Source: DATKPA01 sp051955985 (GTDB lineage Bacteria > Planctomycetota > Phycisphaerae > WQYP01). Taken from it: a stretch of 64,000 nt of DNA. Under the pieces are notes generated by a model. That model was not told the origin of the DNA, ran no database searches, and was given only the letters and a program-made list of their open reading frames with translations. This document shows, piece by piece, positions 42,920-51,856 of this stretch. Made by a program: the position numbers and the translations under genes. Every line of letters begins with the position of its first letter. Position 1 is the stretch's first letter. Location: the NCBI GenBank assembly GCA_051955985.1, contig JBQCGD010000095.1:1-64000 (forward strand), given 5' to 3'.

Positions 42920-43291
42920 CTACGAGCCTTGCTGCACCGCCGGCATCAGGTCGTTCAATTCTTCGATCCGCAGCATCCGGATATCTCGCACCGACGCCGC
43001 AAACCACGGCAGCTTCTGCGACAAATCGATCGCCGCCAGCACGCACGTCACCGCATTGATCTTCTCCCCACCGAAATACACGCTACCCTGCTGCCACGAA
43101 AAACCATGTCCCGCCAGCACCTTCTTGATCTCCGCATACGCCCCATTATACGGATCGCCGTAACTGTTCCTGAGCGCCTCGATGTCCATGTCAAAGGCAA
43201 TTGCATACATGCGGTGAGTTCCCTCCGGCAAATGGCGCAGCTCCGCGAGCGAGGAGCTCTTGTTGACCTGTTTCGCATCCAGCAGTGTCAT
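42920..43291 (-). CDS. vapD: VapD family ribonuclease (toxin-like) with N-terminal extension
   Basis: From MYAIAFDMDIEALRNSYGD onward the protein follows VapD closely, including HGFSWQQGSVYFGGEKINAV and SVRDIRMLRIEELNDLMP. VapD is a small Cas2-like-fold RNase acting as a dimer; its active-site Asp is in FDMD. From the best-supported ATG (43291, aaggag nearby) there are 27 extra residues before MYAIAF. The internal ATG at 43210 also has a ggaggg upstream (10 nt), so two products are possible. No separate VapX antitoxin gene is seen. It lies between ispG and an exported protein, all on the minus strand. Confidence 0.88.
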   Translation of the reverse strand: MTLLDAKQVNKSSSLAELRHLPEGTHRMYAIAFDMDIEALRNSYGDPYNGAYAEIKKVLAGHGFSWQQGSVYFGGEKINAVTCVLAAIDLSQKLPWFAASVRDIRMLRIEELNDLMPAVQQGS

Positions 43292-43321
43292 CGGAAAACT
43301 CCTTCGTGTTGGCGCCACCCC

Positions 43322-43327
43322 ATTATA
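43322..43327 (-). promoter_or_regulatory. candidate -10 box of vapD
   Basis: TATAAT on the minus strand, ~30 nt upstream of the vapD ATG at 43291, so the leader would be short. No convincing -35 at the expected distance; it would fall inside the end of ispG. Confidence 0.35.
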
Positions 43328-43333
43328 TCGGCT

Positions 43334-44581
43334 TTACCCTTTCATCACCGGCAACCCCACCCGCCCCGCCGCCTTCTCCGCCTCAATCTTCGCATACCCA
43401 GACCCCAACTCCCCAATCGGATCCGGCGGCAAAATCTCCACCACCTTCTCCCCCAGCTTCGCCTCCCCCTTGATCACCTTCTCCTGGAACTTCCTGCACT
43501 CCTCCAGCAGCCGCTCCAGGATCTGCTCCTCCGGAATGTTCGCCACCTTCTGCCCCTGCACGTAAATAATCCCCTTCCGATCCCCCGCAAAAATCGCCAC
43601 ATCCGCCCCCTCCGCCTCGCCCGGCCCGTTCACCACGCACCCCATCACCGCCACCTTGATCGGCAAATGAATGTGCTCCTTCAACGCCTTGTTCACATTC
43701 TGCGTCAGCGTAAACAAATCCACCTGGATCCGCCCGCAGCTCGGACACGCAATCAACTCCGCCCCCTTCCGCGTCCGCAGCCCCAGGATGTACAGCAGTT
43801 CCAGCCCATCCTGCACTTCATAAATCGGATCGTTCGCATACGAAATCCGAATCGTGTCCCCAATCCCCTGCGCCAGAAGATGCCCCAGCGGCACCACCGA
43901 CCGGATCGTCCCCGTCTCCTTCGGCCCCGCATGCGTCACGCCCAGGTGCAGCGGATGATCAAACCGCTTCGAAATCTCCTCATACGCCGCAATTACCAGC
44001 AGCGGATCAATCGACTTCGCGCTGATCGTGATGTCATAGAAATTCTTGGCGTAGAAGATATCGAGGTATTCCTCAAGCTTGGCGATCATGATCGCCAGGA
44101 AGTGCCCATGCTTGTTCCCCGAGAACACCCCCCCCAGCTCCTTCATCCGCTTCTGCTTGTCCTTCCGCTCAATGATCGACCCCTCATTCACCCCCACCCG
44201 GATCGGAATCCCCCGTTCCTTGCACGCGTCGATCACCTGCTCCACCTGCGCCCGGTCCTGGATGTTCCCCGGGTTCAACCGGATCTTCTGCACCCCCGCC
44301 TCAATCGCCTCCAGCGCCCGCTGAAAATGAAAGTGCACATCCGCCACGATCGGCACCTTCACCTGCTTCAAAATCTCCTTCAGCGCCTCCGTATCCTTCC
44401 GCTCCGGCACCGCCACCCGCACGATATCCGCCCCCGCGTTGTGCAGCTTGTTGATCTCCGCCACGCACGTATCAATGTCATGCGTATACCCCGACGTCAT
44501 CGACTGCACCGACACCGGCGCATCCCCGCCAATCAAGACATTCCCAACTTTCACTTGGCGCGTTTTCCGACGGGCAATCAT
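43334..44581 (-). CDS. ispG: 4-hydroxy-3-methylbut-2-enyl diphosphate synthase
   Basis: A 415-residue [4Fe-4S] enzyme of the non-mevalonate isoprenoid pathway. RKTRQVKVGNVLIGGDAPVS is the family N-terminus, followed by VQSMTSG and IVRVAVPERKD. The cluster cysteines are in ACPSCGR and VMGCVVNGPGEAEGAD. The length fits the short bacterial form without the TIM-barrel insertion of plants. It supplies precursors for quinones, carotenoids or hopanoids. Confidence 0.96.
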   Translation of the reverse strand: MIARRKTRQVKVGNVLIGGDAPVSVQSMTSGYTHDIDTCVAEINKLHNAGADIVRVAVPERKDTEALKEILKQVKVPIVADVHFHFQRALEAIEAGVQKIRLNPGNIQDRAQVEQVIDACKERGIPIRVGVNEGSIIERKDKQKRMKELGGVFSGNKHGHFLAIMIAKLEEYLDIFYAKNFYDITISAKSIDPLLVIAAYEEISKRFDHPLHLGVTHAGPKETGTIRSVVPLGHLLAQGIGDTIRISYANDPIYEVQDGLELLYILGLRTRKGAELIACPSCGRIQVDLFTLTQNVNKALKEHIHLPIKVAVMGCVVNGPGEAEGADVAIFAGDRKGIIYVQGQKVANIPEEQILERLLEECRKFQEKVIKGEAKLGEKVVEILPPDPIGELGSGYAKIEAEKAAGRVGLPVMKG

Positions 44582-45098
44582 TCAATAGCTCCTGGCACCG
44601 GTAGGGGGGTTAAGTACAGACCAGCCATTCTACCGCAAACCCCACCCAACCAAAACACGCCCCCGCCCCCAACCGCCCCCAAAAAAATTCACGTTTCTCA
44701 ATCCCCCACCACCCCCCCACACCCCTTCGCGCACGCCAGCCGCCGATTTCCACCGCCACTCCCCCGCCCCCGCAAACGCCCCCGCAACCCTGAATTCTGA
44801 ACGCTGAATTCTGAATTCCTCCCCCCCTCCCACCCTGACGCAAAATGGAGAACCTTTGGCGCAAGGTAGCGTGGCCCCGCGCAGCCCCCGTGATATGTTT
44901 CCTTCGTCGACACATCCATTCACCTACTCGGGCCTCTCGCCCGAGTGCATAAACCCTGGCGGAGCGGAGAGTAAGGCCGTCCTGCGCGCCTCCCCATCCC
45001 CAACCACCACCTCCCGCTCCGTCAAACCCTTAGCCCTGAGTCTCCAGGCGCACCCGCGCCTTTTCAGTCATTTCACGGCGTCTCTGAGGAATACGAAC
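44582..45098. other. long leader region upstream of the 1469-residue secreted protein
   Basis: 517 nt between ispG (minus) and the giant gene (plus). No gene is supported; an in-frame upstream extension of the giant gene reads only low-complexity residues. At 44926-44946 the sequence actcgggc ctctc gcccgagt forms a perfect 8-bp hairpin, ~150 nt before the ATG. The first half is strongly C-rich. gagga lies nine nt before ATG 45099. Confidence 0.55.
44926..44946 (+). promoter_or_regulatory. 5'-leader hairpin of the giant PEP-CTERM gene
   Basis: Perfect inverted repeat actcgggc/gcccgagt with a 5-nt loop and no T-tract, so it is not a standard terminator. It could be a leader structure affecting expression of the downstream gene, or the end of an older unit. 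Confidence 0.4.
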
Positions 45099-48000
45099 AT
45101 GTCGAATCGCGCTCTTTCCCGTTCTTCCCTCCGTCTCTCCTCCCGCTCGGCCCGCAACGCCGCGCTCCTGCTCCTCGCCGTCGCCCCCGCCGCCACCCTC
45201 CTCCCCGCCGCACGCGCCGACAACCTCACCTGGGACCCCGCCCACACCACAACCGGCTCCGACGCCGACGGCAACTGGAACCTCTCCGCCGCCAACTGGG
45301 CCAACGGCGCCGCCGACGTCGCCTGGACCAACGGCAACACCGCCGTCTTCGGCGTCGCTGCCCCCGCCAACGTCACCCTCTCCGTCACCGGCCTCTCCGC
45401 CGCCGGCCTCACCTTCAACCAGGGTTACACCCTCACCGGCAGCCCCCTCACCCTCACCGGAACCCCCATCATCACCGTCAACGCCGGCACCGCCACCATC
45501 AACGCTCCCCTCGCCGGCACCGCCGGCCTCACCCTCGCTGGTGCCGCCGGCACCTCCCTCGTCCTCGGCGGCGCCAACACCTACTCCGGCGGCACCGTCA
45601 TCAACGGCGGCACCCTCGTCTACAACAACGACACCAACCTCGCCGGCTCCATCTCCTTCGGACCCGTCGTCAGCAACACCTCCGTCGGCACCGCCGTCGG
45701 AGCTCTCGTCCTTAACGGCAACATGACCACCACCGGCTTCCTCACCCAGAACAACAACACCCTCGCCTCCCCCAACACCCTCTCCATCGCCGCCGGCAAA
45801 ACCCTCACCGTCAACGGCCCCTTCACCCTCGGCATCCCCAGCCTCTACACCATCCCCAACGCCGGCACCCAAACCTCCCTCGCCATCTCCGGCGACACCA
45901 TGACCGTCAACGGCGGCAACAGCAACTTCACCGTTGGCGTCGCCCGCACCAACTCCGCCTCCGGCACCGACCCGAAAGTCTCCCTCGACCTCTCCAACCT
46001 CACCAACTTCTCCTACACCGGCAACGGCACCGTCGCCTCCCTCACCGGTCAGTTCCTCGTCGGCGCCGGCAATGCCCAGGCCAACCTCACCCTCGCCGTC
46101 AACAACACCATCACCGCCTCCCAGATCCGCGTCGGCGACACCCTCGCCGACAACTCCGGCTCCAACGACAACAACCCCAACAACAACCTCCCCTCCTCCA
46201 TGCTCCTCGGCAGCGGCACCAACACCCTCAACACCAACCTCCTCGCCATCGGCAATGACAAGGGCGACGGCCAGGTCGCCTTCGCCTCCTCCACCGGCAC
46301 ACTCACCATCGCCGGCATCTCCGGCGGCGCCTCCACCGCCGATATCACCGTCGGCCGTTACCAGAACGGCGGCAGCGCCCTTTCCCCCGTCAGCGGCCTC
46401 AACCTCGCACAGCACAACGTCACCATCCAGGCCGGAACCGTCACCGTCGGCGCCCTCGCCGGCGGCGGCTCCAGCAACGGCACCAACGGCTGGGGAACCC
46501 TCTCCTTCGACACCGGTACCTTCACCGCCGCCAACCTCACCCTCGGCTCCATCACCGCCGGCACCATCGCCGCAGGCGCCAACGGCACCTTCACCCTCGG
46601 CACCGACCCCTCCTCCACCGGCGTCCTCAACGTCACCAATTCCTTCTCCCTCTCCGCTCGCACCACCACCACCTCCGCCGGACCCGCCGTCGGCACCTTC
46701 ACCATCAACGGCGGCACCGCCAACATCTCCTGCGACATCCGCAACGCCAGCACCACCACTGGCTCCACTCCCAACACCTCCACCCTCAACCTCAACGCCG
46801 GCACCCTCAACATCAACGGCCACAACATCGGCTCCTTCGACGCCCCCATCACCAACATCAGCCTCGCCGGCGGAAACCTCTCCAACGCCGCCACCATCGC
46901 CGGCAGCAACATCTCCATCTCCTCCTCCGTCAACATCACCGGCGCTCCCAACTTCATCATCGCCGGCGGCGGAACCCTCACCTCCGCCCTCTCCTCCCTT
47001 TCCATCTCCGGCGCGGGCTCCGGCATCGGCGGCGGCGGCGCGGCCCCCGCCACCATCTCCGGAAATGTCGCACTCGGCTCCGGCGCTTCCCTCACCCTCG
47101 GCAACACCATCACCGCCGGAACCCTCAACTTCTCTAACGACCTCTCCCTCAACAATGGCTCCTCCGCCTCCTTCAAGCTCGGCCCCACCCCCGGCTCCGG
47201 AAATGACCAGGTCAACGTCTCCGGCAACCTCAACCTCACCGGCTCCATCGGCCTCAACATCCTCGCACTCGGCACCGGCGCCGCCGTCGGCAACACCTAC
47301 ACCCTCTTCACCTACTCCGGCAGCCTCACCGGTAACCAGTCCAACTTCAACGTCGCCGGCGCAGGCGCTCGCACCACCTACACCGTCCTCCCCACCAACA
47401 CCACCCCCGGCTCCATCCAGGTCTCCGTCGGTGGCTCCGCCGCCCTCGACCTCACCTACATCGGTAACGTCAGCAGCAACTGGTCCCTCCAGGGCGATTC
47501 CAACTTCCGCGACACCTCCAGCAACTCCCAGAAGTTCTTCAACCTCGACCGCGTCACCTTCGATGACACCTCCACCAACAACAACCCTGTCCAGATCTCC
47601 GGCAACCTCCAGCCCGGCTCCGTCACCGTCAACGCCTCCCGCAACTACACCTTCGCCGGCTCCGGCGCCATCACCGGCACCATCGGCCTCCTCAAACAAG
47701 GCTCCGGTACCCTCACCATCACCAACAACAACTCCTACTCCGGCGGCACCGACGTCGAAGGCGGTACCCTCAACGTCGGCGGCGGCACCTCCGCCGGCTC
47801 CATCGGCCCCGGAAACGTCACCATCAACAATTCCACACTCCTCCTCGCCCGTACTGATTCCATCTCCTTCACCAACCCCATCACCGGCAACGGCAATCTC
47901 ACCGTCGCCGCCGGCAACGCCACCGTCTCTCTCGGCGGCGCCAACAACTTCACCGGTGCCGTCAGCCTCAATTCCGGCATCACCAAAATCGTCAACGCCG

Positions 48001-49508
48001 CCTCCCTCGGCTCCACCTCCGGGTTCCCCGTCACCATCGCCAACGGCGCTACCCTCGACCTCGGCGGCGACCTCGTCGCCAATGATGGCGCCATGAACTT
48101 CCAGGGACGCCAGTTCATCGTCTCCGGCACCGGCGTCAACGGCCTCGGCGCCATCACCAATTCCGGCGTCTCCCAGCAGAACGCCTTCAACGCCATCCAA
48201 CTCGCCGGCGATACCACCTTCTCCGGATTCCGCTTCGACATCGGCCGCAACATCGCCGGCAACCTCGACCTCGCCGGACACACCCTCACCCTCAACATGA
48301 ACGCCCCCGCCGGCTCCCTCTTCGCCATCCTTACCAACACCCTCGTCACCTCCGGCCAGATCGTCGTCAACTCCGGCGGCATCTCCATCGAACGCAACGC
48401 CAACATCGCCGACGACGGCACCTCCACCATCACCTACATGCCCAACACCGTCGCCTTCTTCTACGAACCCAACCCCGCCAACATCACCCGCAAAATGATC
48501 TTCAAGGGCGGAAACGTCATCGGCGCCGGCGACGTCACCGCCACCGTCAGCGCCATCAACAGCCCCATCTCCATCCAGGGCGACATCACCCTCGAACCCC
48601 TCATCAACGGCATCCCCTCCGCCACCAGCAACTTCTCACTCGAACTCCAGAACAACATCACCGAATCCGGCGGCTCCTTCGCCGTTAACAAGCTCGGCAT
48701 CAACACCAACATCCTCTCCGGCTCCGCCAGCTCCTGGACCGGCTCAGGCGCCCTCTCCGGCACCCTCGAATTCGCCCCCAACGCCGCCTCCGGAACCAAC
48801 AACTCCACCATCGGCTCCTACTCCGGCAACGGCACACTCACCATCGACCCCAACGTCAACATTAACTCCGGCGGCCTCCAGATCAACACCCTCAACGTCA
48901 ACGGCTCCCTCAAAATCCGCAACGCCGCCACCCCCAGCGTCAGCAAAGTCAACACCCTCGCCCTCGCCGGCTCCACCGGCGCCTGGACTTCTCCCCTCGA
49001 CCTCACCAACAGCAAGCTCATCATCCAGGACGCCGCCAACCACTCCCTCACCCTCGCCACCACCCGCGACCAGGTCGCCTTCGCCAAATCCAACGCCAAC
49101 GCCGCCGGCATCTTCGACTCCGTCCTCCCCTCCAACATGGGCATCGCCGTCCTCGACAACGCCGTCCTCAACAAGTCCACCTTCGGCGGCGTCAACGTCG
49201 ATGCCAACTCCATCCTCGTCTCCCAGGAACTTCTCGGCGACGCCAATGCCGACGGCAAAGTCGACCTCACCGACCTCTCCACCGTCCTCAACCACTTCGG
49301 CCTCACCACCAACGCCTGGACCGACGGCAACTTCGACGGCGCCGCCACCATCAACCTCACCGACCTCTCCGATGTCCTCAACAACTTCGGCGTCTCCAAC
49401 CCCAACGGCGCCGCCGCCGCCCCCGCCAGCCCCACCCCCGAACCCACCTCCCTCGCTCTCCTCGCCCTCGCCGCCCCCGCACTCCTCAAACGCCGCAAAA
49501 ACGCCTGA
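45099..49508 (+). CDS. giant secreted autotransporter-repeat protein with dockerin-like and PEP-CTERM tail
   Basis: A 1469-residue exported protein. The N-terminal basic region plus LLLLAVAPAATLLPAARA form a long signal. The body is Gly/Asn/Thr/Ser-rich with many autotransporter-associated beta-strand motifs, for example VLGGANTYSGGTVINGGTLV (about residue 155) and LTITNNNSYSGGTDVEGGTL (about residue 875). This predicts an extended right-handed beta-helix. Near the C-terminus DANADGKVDLTDLSTVLNHF and then DGNFDGAATINLTDLSDVLN are two calcium-binding dockerin-like repeats. The end TPEPTSLALLALAAPALLKR is a PEP-CTERM tail. There is no outer-membrane translocator domain, so export is Sec plus exosortase-type processing. 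It is probably a surface adhesin or matrix protein. Confidence 0.9.
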   Translation: MSNRALSRSSLRLSSRSARNAALLLLAVAPAATLLPAARADNLTWDPAHTTTGSDADGNWNLSAANWANGAADVAWTNGNTAVFGVAAPANVTLSVTGLSAAGLTFNQGYTLTGSPLTLTGTPIITVNAGTATINAPLAGTAGLTLAGAAGTSLVLGGANTYSGGTVINGGTLVYNNDTNLAGSISFGPVVSNTSVGTAVGALVLNGNMTTTGFLTQNNNTLASPNTLSIAAGKTLTVNGPFTLGIPSLYTIPNAGTQTSLAISGDTMTVNGGNSNFTVGVARTNSASGTDPKVSLDLSNLTNFSYTGNGTVASLTGQFLVGAGNAQANLTLAVNNTITASQIRVGDTLADNSGSNDNNPNNNLPSSMLLGSGTNTLNTNLLAIGNDKGDGQVAFASSTGTLTIAGISGGASTADITVGRYQNGGSALSPVSGLNLAQHNVTIQAGTVTVGALAGGGSSNGTNGWGTLSFDTGTFTAANLTLGSITAGTIAAGANGTFTLGTDPSSTGVLNVTNSFSLSARTTTTSAGPAVGTFTINGGTANISCDIRNASTTTGSTPNTSTLNLNAGTLNINGHNIGSFDAPITNISLAGGNLSNAATIAGSNISISSSVNITGAPNFIIAGGGTLTSALSSLSISGAGSGIGGGGAAPATISGNVALGSGASLTLGNTITAGTLNFSNDLSLNNGSSASFKLGPTPGSGNDQVNVSGNLNLTGSIGLNILALGTGAAVGNTYTLFTYSGSLTGNQSNFNVAGAGARTTYTVLPTNTTPGSIQVSVGGSAALDLTYIGNVSSNWSLQGDSNFRDTSSNSQKFFNLDRVTFDDTSTNNNPVQISGNLQPGSVTVNASRNYTFAGSGAITGTIGLLKQGSGTLTITNNNSYSGGTDVEGGTLNVGGGTSAGSIGPGNVTINNSTLLLARTDSISFTNPITGNGNLTVAAGNATVSLGGANNFTGAVSLNSGITKIVNAASLGSTSGFPVTIANGATLDLGGDLVANDGAMNFQGRQFIVSGTGVNGLGAITNSGVSQQNAFNAIQLAGDTTFSGFRFDIGRNIAGNLDLAGHTLTLNMNAPAGSLFAILTNTLVTSGQIVVNSGGISIERNANIADDGTSTITYMPNTVAFFYEPNPANITRKMIFKGGNVIGAGDVTATVSAINSPISIQGDITLEPLINGIPSATSNFSLELQNNITESGGSFAVNKLGINTNILSGSASSWTGSGALSGTLEFAPNAASGTNNSTIGSYSGNGTLTIDPNVNINSGGLQINTLNVNGSLKIRNAATPSVSKVNTLALAGSTGAWTSPLDLTNSKLIIQDAANHSLTLATTRDQVAFAKSNANAAGIFDSVLPSNMGIAVLDNAVLNKSTFGGVNVDANSILVSQELLGDANADGKVDLTDLSTVLNHFGLTTNAWTDGNFDGAATINLTDLSDVLNNFGVSNPNGAAAAPASPTPEPTSLALLALAAPALLKRRKNA

Positions 49509-49530
49509 GGGAGCTACACAATCAGCTCCA

Positions 49531-49566
49531 AAGACCCCGGCCCAAAAACCCGGGGTCTTTTCTTTT
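49531..49566 (+). terminator. intrinsic terminator after the giant gene
   Basis: Perfect 10-bp stem aagaccccgg / ccggggtctt, loop cccaaaaa, then tttcttttcc. It begins 22 nt after the stop codon. Confidence 0.92.
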
Positions 49567-49657
49567 CCACACATATTCAATCCCCACCCCAATCCGACGC
49601 CCGCCGCCTCGGGCGGCGCGGGGTTACCCCTCCTCCCCACCCCACGGCGCAAAAAAA

Positions 49658-49745
49658 GAGACGAAACCACAAAGCAACCCTTCGTGGTCCTTCGTCCCTT
49701 CATCTCTTCGTGTTTCCGTCGTCGTCGTCGCCGTCCCCGGTGGGG
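49658..49745. repeat. cacgaagg-family dispersed repeat (cttcgtgg orientation)
   Basis: acccttcgtggtccttcgtc then ccttcatctcttcgtg, followed by gtcgtcgtcg and a short poly-G run. Almost the same string, including gtcgtcgtcgg, recurs at 53505-53560 and 54946-54990. Confidence 0.7.
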
Positions 49746-49753
49746 GGGGGAAG

Positions 49754-50224
49754 TTACTCCCCCTCCACAAAATACTTCGTCCGACGAATCCCCTCCGACG
49801 CATCCGTCTTCACCTTCCCGCCCTCAATCAGCGGCCGAAGGAAAATGCTCACCACCTGCCCCTCCAGCTCCGGAAATTCCTTCACCAGTTGCCCCGCCGC
49901 AAACTTCTCCCCGCGACGCGCCTCCATCCACCGCCCCACCCGCTCCCGCGTCTCGCTCCAGTCCCGCCGCTCCCGCTTCTCCCGGCTCGGCGCCGGCTCC
50001 CCGGTGATCGCCGCCACCGCCTTGTCAATCTGCCCCAGTTGATGATTCAATTCATTCAACCGTTCGATAATCGCTGCCTTCGCCTGCTTTAAACTCTCCA
50101 GTTGCTCCAGCTTCTTCTGCTGCGCTTCTTTCTCAATCCGCTGGATTGCTTCAATCGCCTGTTTCGCCAATGCATTGTCCGGAAGGGCGCCGCCCTTCTG
50201 TCCGCCTCTGACCGCTGTTTTCAT
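49754..50224 (-). CDS. coiled-coil protein with possible winged-helix end, unknown function
   Basis: A 156-residue protein. Residues ~20-75 form a charged coiled coil (KQAIEAIQRIEKEAQQKKLE and onward). The C-terminal ~70 residues (VGRWMEARRGEKFAAGQLVK, then VVSIFLRPLIEGGKVKTD and a final KYFVEG) look like a small winged-helix domain with a wing of basic residues. This suggests a DNA-binding accessory protein, but I do not recognise the family. agggaa lies eight nt before ATG 50224. The gene is divergent from the lipoprotein at 50408. Confidence 0.6.
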   Translation of the reverse strand: MKTAVRGGQKGGALPDNALAKQAIEAIQRIEKEAQQKKLEQLESLKQAKAAIIERLNELNHQLGQIDKAVAAITGEPAPSREKRERRDWSETRERVGRWMEARRGEKFAAGQLVKEFPELEGQVVSIFLRPLIEGGKVKTDASEGIRRTKYFVEGE

Positions 50225-50333
50225 GACAAAGTTCCCTTTAGAACAAATGGGTAGTCCCTCTTTATATAACACTTTCCATTGAATTCAAGTAATCCATCCT
50301 GTTTTTCTATACAGCAACGTAACCGCTCCCCTC

Positions 50334-50351
50334 TGCATTGCATCCAATGCA
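50334..50351. promoter_or_regulatory. inverted repeat, candidate operator
   Basis: tgcattg catc caatgca, a perfect 7-bp inverted repeat with a 4-nt centre, in the AT-richer spacer between divergent genes. A second perfect palindrome, ttgaattcaa, lies at 50278-50287. Either could bind a dimeric regulator of one or both genes. Confidence 0.45.
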
Positions 50352-50407
50352 TGTATGAATCGCATCGTCGCGCTTCACTAATCTCTCTCTGTTCTAAGGA
50401 GTTTCTC

Positions 50408-50596
50408 ATGTTTCGCTCTTTCCTGGCCCTCTCCCTCTTCGCTGCACTCTTCGCCGCAACCCTCGGCGGCTGCTCCTCCACCACCTCCTCCTCCCCCTAT
50501 GCCCTCACCGGCGACGCTTCCCACCACCAGGCCCAGAACCCCGCCACCTACGCCGCCAAGGACCGCATCTGGCTCGGTGCCCAGTCCCGCAACTGA
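50408..50596 (+). CDS. small lipoprotein
   Basis: A 62-residue protein. SFLALSLFAALFAATLGGCSS is a lipoprotein signal with lipobox LGGC, leaving a mature part of ~43 residues with Ser/Thr and polar residues (PYALTGDASHHQAQNPATY). aaggag lies seven nt before the ATG. Function unknown; similar small lipoproteins are envelope-associated and often stress-controlled. It is divergent from the coiled-coil gene with palindromes between them. Confidence 0.65.
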   Translation: MFRSFLALSLFAALFAATLGGCSSTTSSSPYALTGDASHHQAQNPATYAAKDRIWLGAQSRN

Positions 50597-50704
50597 CCAC
50601 CCGCACCACCACTACCCACTGGCCCCGCCACGTGGGTTTTTCGCTGCGCAAAAAAAACATCAAAAAAAGACACTCTCCCCCCTCCCGCCGCCCCAAACCC
50701 CTCC

Positions 50705-50944
50705 TCACACCTGCCGCGCCCGCAGAATCGCCTCCACCAATTCCCCCGGCAACGCCTCCTCCTTTTCCTGCATCCCCCCCCCAATCGCCCCTTTCGCCGC
50801 CTTCATCGCCGCCCGATACCCCGCAATATAGTTCTTACAATTACGACAAAGTGCAATATGCGCATCAAACATCAGCCTCTGCCCCCATGGCAGCTCCCCC
50901 GATAAATACCGATCCAGAAACTCTGCCACCTGCTTGCAATTCAC
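50705..50944 (-). CDS. zinc-binding anti-sigma factor-like protein (zf-HC2)
   Basis: A 79-residue protein. MNCKQVAEFLDRYLSGEL, then DAHIALCRNCKNYIAGYR matches the ZAS domain Cys...His-x3-Cys-x2-Cys that binds group IV sigma factors. There is no transmembrane helix, so it would be a soluble, redox- or metal-responsive type. No sigma gene is adjacent; the nearest ECF sigma is at 57563. Start ATG at 50944 fits the family N-terminus. Confidence 0.82.
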   Translation of the reverse strand: MNCKQVAEFLDRYLSGELPWGQRLMFDAHIALCRNCKNYIAGYRAAMKAAKGAIGGGMQEKEEALPGELVEAILRARQV

Positions 50945-51144
50945 CGCAAAACCCCGTTTCTATAGCAAAAGAACCGACTCCACCCCTTGGATGCCCCACC
51001 CCACCCGCCGGTTACACCCCCTTCCCAATCTACCCGCCCAACGGCACCCCCGCGCCTTCCCCACTCATCCATTACAAAAATCCTCACAACCCCGCATGAA
51101 ATCCCCCGCCCGTCCTAACGTTATTCTTAAACAGGAGACTCCCC

Positions 51145-51795
51145 ATGCCCCGCATCCGCCCCATCCTCACCGCCGCCCTCCTCGCCCTCGCCGCGCTCAC
51201 CCCCAGCGCCAACGCCCAGTTCGTCCCCCAGCTCCCCCGCCTCCGCGGTACCATCTCCTACATCGCCCCCAACCACCGCTGCTTCACACTCCTCGACCGC
51301 AACGGCAACCAGCTCACCGTCAACCTCAACGACAAAACCCGCTACTACTTCGGCCACGACTCCGGCTCCTTCCTCGACGTCATGGAACCCGGCGACGAAG
51401 TCTTCGTCCACATCGACCCCGCCTCCTCCCTCGCCGCCGACGTCACCAACCCCAACCGCTACAACCGCCCCGCCACCCCGGAACTCAAATCCCTCCTCAA
51501 CCTCTCCGACGACGACTGCCTCGTCATCGTCCCCGCTCTCTCCAAGGTCCTCTCACTCCAGCAACTCGTCGACGGCAACCTCCGCGGCTCCGACATCAAC
51601 AACATGCGCCGAAACCTCCTCTTCCAGCTCCGCAACCCCAACACCCCCGACTCCGACCTCCGCAACACCCTCAACTCCCTCCGTCAGGCCCGCCAGTCCG
51701 CCCAGCGCCAACTCACCAAGGCCCGCCAGGACCTCACCTCCCTCCTCACCCTCCGCCAGGAAGCCACCCTCCTCCAGGAAGGCATCCTCGAATAA
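51145..51795 (+). CDS. secreted protein, unknown function
   Basis: A 216-residue protein. Signal peptide ~1-24 (AALLALAALTPSANA). Residues ~30-95 form a beta-rich domain (LRGTISYIAPNHRCFTLLDR, then LTVNLNDKTRYYF and GDEVFVHIDP) that looks like an OB-type or DUF5666-like barrel. The rest is helical and Gln/Arg/Leu-rich (LNSLRQARQSAQRQLTKARQ), probably a coiled coil. caggaga lies nine nt before ATG. Confidence 0.65.
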   Translation: MPRIRPILTAALLALAALTPSANAQFVPQLPRLRGTISYIAPNHRCFTLLDRNGNQLTVNLNDKTRYYFGHDSGSFLDVMEPGDEVFVHIDPASSLAADVTNPNRYNRPATPELKSLLNLSDDDCLVIVPALSKVLSLQQLVDGNLRGSDINNMRRNLLFQLRNPNTPDSDLRNTLNSLRQARQSAQRQLTKARQDLTSLLTLRQEATLLQEGILE

Positions 51796-51856
51796 CCCGC
51801 CCCCCACGACCGCCCGCCAACTCTCCCAGCTCCCTCCCTCCACAAAACCCCGCCAA

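Noticed and set aside
44856..45098. 81-residue in-frame extension of the giant protein
   Set aside because: Not signal-like, low-complexity, and the ATG at 45099 has a ribosome site and a proper signal peptide.
45030..48281. 1083-residue open frame on the minus strand
   Set aside because: It is the antisense of the giant repeat protein; its Gly/Ala/Val/Glu/Asp-only composition is a mirror of GC-rich codons and it has no domain pattern or ribosome site.
49658..49745. possible CRISPR-like array from the repeated cttcgtgg words
   Set aside because: Spacing is irregular, units are very short and degenerate, and there are no cas genes.
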